From contig JAGAGD010000023.1 in NCBI GenBank assembly GCA_017627765.1, positions 1-35,348 of the forward strand: DNA of 35,348 nucleotides. The letters are read 5' to 3'. Under the pieces are notes generated by a model. That model was not told the origin of the DNA. It did no database searches and was given only the letters and a program-made list of their open reading frames with translations. This document shows, piece after piece, positions 33,725-35,348 of the stretch; position 1 is the first letter of the stretch, and each line of letters starts with the position of its first letter. The position numbers were made by a program, and so were the translations under genes. This stretch comes from Prevotella sp. (lineage in GTDB: Bacteria > Bacteroidota > Bacteroidia > Bacteroidales > Bacteroidaceae).

Positions 33725-33840
33725 ATTCCCCCTCTAAGTTAGAGGGGGTGCCCCAACGGGGCGGGGGCGTATGAAAATAGTGCATAGCTAAGGTTAAAGT
33801 TAAAGTTAACGTTAACGTTAAGGTTTCCGTTCCCGTTATC
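33725..33840 (-). repeat. Hairpin element (copy g, long form) and hexamer tract at the aroB 3' end
   Basis: Long-form element 33725-33773 with the 10-bp arms and second stem GCCCC/GGGGC (33750-33762). A fragment of module D follows (about 33779-33788), then eight hexamers in register: GTTAAA, GTTAAA, GTTAAC, GTTAAC, GTTAAG, GTTTCC, GTTCCC, GTTATC (33793-33840). The last hexamer contains the aroB stop codon. The stretch 33616-33724 between copies has no gene and no clear module. Confidence 0.85.
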
Positions 33841-34936
33841 CTTCTCTAAGAAAGTCCAGAGACTCCTCAATCATTTTCTCGTCAACAATCTGGTTTATCT
33901 CTGGCTTGCCAATGTCGCTAAGCAATGTGAACAAGATGTTGTCGCCCTTGTTCTTCTTGTCATGCTTCATCAGTCTTATCAAGTCAGCATAGTCATCGCA
34001 GGTTATAGGCGGTCTGCCATAATAACTGTTGATAAACTGAACAGTCTGTCTCATCTTGTCCGTTGGGAAGTTCACCATCGCACAACTTATATATAGAGCG
34101 CAAACCAGTCCGTAGGCAACGGCACAGCCATGAGGCACAGGACTGCCAGCATCGAAGCACCAAGACTCAAGCGCATGTCCTATTGTGTGACCCAGATTCA
34201 GACTCCTTCTCAGTCCTCTGTCGTATGGGTCCTGGCTTACATAGCGTTGCTTCACCGCAACCGACCGTGCGACAAGGTTTTGCAGTTGCTTATAGTCAAT
34301 GCCGAGCCCCTCCATGCCGTTATTCTTCTTCACCATCTCAGGCGAGATAGAGTCATCATTATAGAAGTTCATTATGTCAGCCCAGTGGCTCACGTTGTCA
34401 AGCAGCGAGTGCTTAATCATCTCCGCATAACCCGAAAGCAGTTGGTCGAAAGGCAGTGTTTTCAGAATGTTAGTGTCAATGATAACCGCTTTAGCCTCTG
34501 CAAACGTACCTATCTCGTTCTTGAACTTACCCATGTTGATGCCCGTCTTTCCACCTACCGAAGCATCCACCATAGCCAGCAGCGTGGTTGGTATATTGAT
34601 GAAGTTTATGCCGCGCTTAAACGTAGATGCAGCAAAGCCGCCTATGTCGCTCACCATTCCGCCGCCGAGATTTATCAGCAGTGCATGTCGCGAAGCCCCG
34701 TTCTGCGACAGAGTCTCCCATATTGCAGTAGCAGTAGGCAGCGTCTTGCTGTCCTCCCCTTGCTTTATAGTTATCAGTTTAGCATTTTTAAGGCACAAGA
34801 AATCCTTTATCATCGGCAAGCAGTATTTCTCGGTGCCAACATCAGTCAGAATAAACACACCATCGTGGGCACATTCCGCCATTGACATAGTAAGGTCTTG
34901 TTCCAGTCTGTTTGTAAAAATAGTCGTTTGTTTCAT
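33836..34936 (-). CDS. aroB: 3-Dehydroquinate synthase
   Basis: 366 aa. NAD- and metal-dependent enzyme of the shikimate pathway: LINLGGGMVSDIGGFAASTF (nucleotide site), INIPTTLLAMVDASVGGKTG, YAEMIKHSLL, then LNLGHTIGHALE and PHGCAVAYG with the metal-binding histidines. It converts DAHP to 3-dehydroquinate, feeding chorismate to aromatic amino acids and to menF next door. The ATG is preceded by AGAAGGAGGTA on minus (34951-34941), an unusually strong Shine-Dalgarno for this phylum. A -7 box lies about 80 bp upstream. The TAA stop is inside a repeat hexamer. Confidence 0.96.
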   Translation of the reverse strand: MKQTTIFTNRLEQDLTMSMAECAHDGVFILTDVGTEKYCLPMIKDFLCLKNAKLITIKQGEDSKTLPTATAIWETLSQNGASRHALLINLGGGMVSDIGGFAASTFKRGINFINIPTTLLAMVDASVGGKTGINMGKFKNEIGTFAEAKAVIIDTNILKTLPFDQLLSGYAEMIKHSLLDNVSHWADIMNFYNDDSISPEMVKKNNGMEGLGIDYKQLQNLVARSVAVKQRYVSQDPYDRGLRRSLNLGHTIGHALESWCFDAGSPVPHGCAVAYGLVCALYISCAMVNFPTDKMRQTVQFINSYYGRPPITCDDYADLIRLMKHDKKNKGDNILFTLLSDIGKPEINQIVDEKMIEESLDFLREG

Positions 34937-34940
34937 AATT

Positions 34941-34951
34941 TACCTCCTTCT
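34941..34951 (-). promoter_or_regulatory. Strong Shine-Dalgarno of aroB
   Basis: The minus strand reads AGAAGGAGGTA, then five bases, then ATG. Bacteroidota genes rarely use a good Shine-Dalgarno, and no other gene here has one this strong. A small inverted repeat CTGG-CAT-CCAG lies just upstream (34950-34960). Confidence 0.7.
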
Positions 34952-35013
34952 GGCATCCAGCCATAATAATTCAGAGTCTATCTTTTTTCCCCTGCCCTCG
35001 CAGTTTCATATTA

Positions 35014-35021
35014 CAAAAGTA
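35014..35021 (-). promoter_or_regulatory. -7 box of aroB
   Basis: CAAAAGTA on plus is TACTTTTG on minus, an exact TAnnTTTG and identical to the surE box. No TTTG lies 19-21 nt upstream. Confidence 0.5.
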
Positions 35022-35064
35022 ACGAAAATAATTCAAAAAAAAGATTATTTAAGAAAAAAATAAC

Positions 35065-35189
35065 GGGAACGTTAACTTTAACCTTAACAATTCCCCATTC
35101 CCATCCTCAATCTTCAATTCCCCCTCTAAGTTAGAGGGGGCAAGGGGGCGTATGTTATCGTTAACGTTCCCGTTCCCGTTAAGGTTAAC
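35065..35189 (-). repeat. Hairpin element (copy h) between opposed hexamer tracts
   Basis: GGGAAC, GTTAAC, TTTAAC, CTTAAC (35065-35088) on the left; the element with perfect 10-bp arms at 35116-35154, short form; and GTTATC, GTTAAC, GTTCCC, GTTCCC, GTTAAG, GTTAAC (35154-35189) on the right. The opposed tracts make the whole patch a loose inverted repeat. Confidence 0.82.
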
Positions 35190-35348
35190 ATGAGTTTGAT
35201 ATAACAAAAAACATGTCTTTGGGTTTGCCTCTTCGAGGCAGAAATCGTACAAAATCTATTCAAAATCTTTCAAAATTCTATTTTTATTTGGAAGATTTGG
35301 GAAGATTTGTAGAATTTCTCGCGAAGCGACTCCTTATACCGAGCTGAC

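Larger units (their letters stand above)
34937..35348. other. Gene-free right end
   Basis: No gene is visible. It holds the aroB leader and -7 box (35014-35021), an inverted repeat patch (35065-35189), a small hairpin TGCCTC/GAGGCA (35226-35240), an AT-rich stretch with the 10-mer GGAAGATTTG twice in tandem (35290-35309), and TCGC-GAA-GCGA (35319-35329). A neighbouring gene may begin beyond the window. Confidence 0.6.

Noticed and set aside
5331..35189. Possible CRISPR array or telomere-like ends
   Set aside because: There are no spacer-like unique segments of constant size between repeats and no cas genes. The six-base tracts resemble telomere repeats in period only, and lie inside a chromosome among core genes.

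Overview
The window looks like a chromosomal segment of a Bacteroidales bacterium, most likely Prevotellaceae. Gene families, gene order and promoters all point there. Four intergenic regions carry a -33/-7 promoter of the Bacteroidota type (TTTG or a near match, 19-20 nt, then TAnnTTTG), and four more -7 boxes match without a clear -33. Strong Shine-Dalgarno sequences are mostly absent. The first 5 kb, carrying a McrBC-type restriction pair, is visibly more AT-rich than the rest and looks acquired.

Layout. 1-647: gene-free, repeat-rich. 648-5141: McrB-like AAA+ GTPase and McrC-like PD-(D/E)XK nuclease. 5526-7573: HerA/YjgR-like ATPase and a small MerR regulator. 8045-14214 (minus): parA, parB, DUF5683 protein, MltD-like transglycosylase and rel, read in that order. 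14461-16589: surE and lpxB. 16768-20369 (minus): small membrane protein, gpsA, lysS. 21044-24815: EamA transporter, pgi, HAD phosphatase, lipoprotein. 24862-33256: menaquinone cluster menI-menF-menD-menB-(exported alpha/beta hydrolase)-menC-menE. 33836-34936 (minus): aroB. No rRNA, tRNA, CRISPR array or transposase gene was seen. Apart from the McrBC pair the genes are core functions: chromosome partition, stringent response, lipid A, central metabolism, menaquinone and the shikimate pathway. AroB feeds chorismate, the substrate of MenF.

The most unusual content is intergenic. A family of short modules fills the spaces between genes. (A) Tracts of a degenerate hexamer, NNNAAC (GTTNNN on the other strand; mostly TTTAAC, GTTAAC, CTTAAC, GGGAAC), stay in register over up to 11 units. 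(B) A hairpin element of about 39-50 nt, with 10-bp arms CCCCCTCTAA / TTAGAGGGGG, occurs eight times, always next to tract A and on the same strand; two diverged relatives have a second small hairpin. (C-F) Further short repeats are built on TTATGAG, TGCATAGT, GATTAAGGAATAATG and CAGTTGACAAG. Tract A runs into coding sequence: the stop codons of rel, lysS, aroB and menF lie inside a hexamer in register, and menE ends with 14 codons that are seven hexamers read in frame. Three gaps of the menaquinone cluster hold the same patch. I know no name for this family. It behaves like a REP/MITE-type dispersed element that shapes gene 3' ends and may act in mRNA. Its function is inference.
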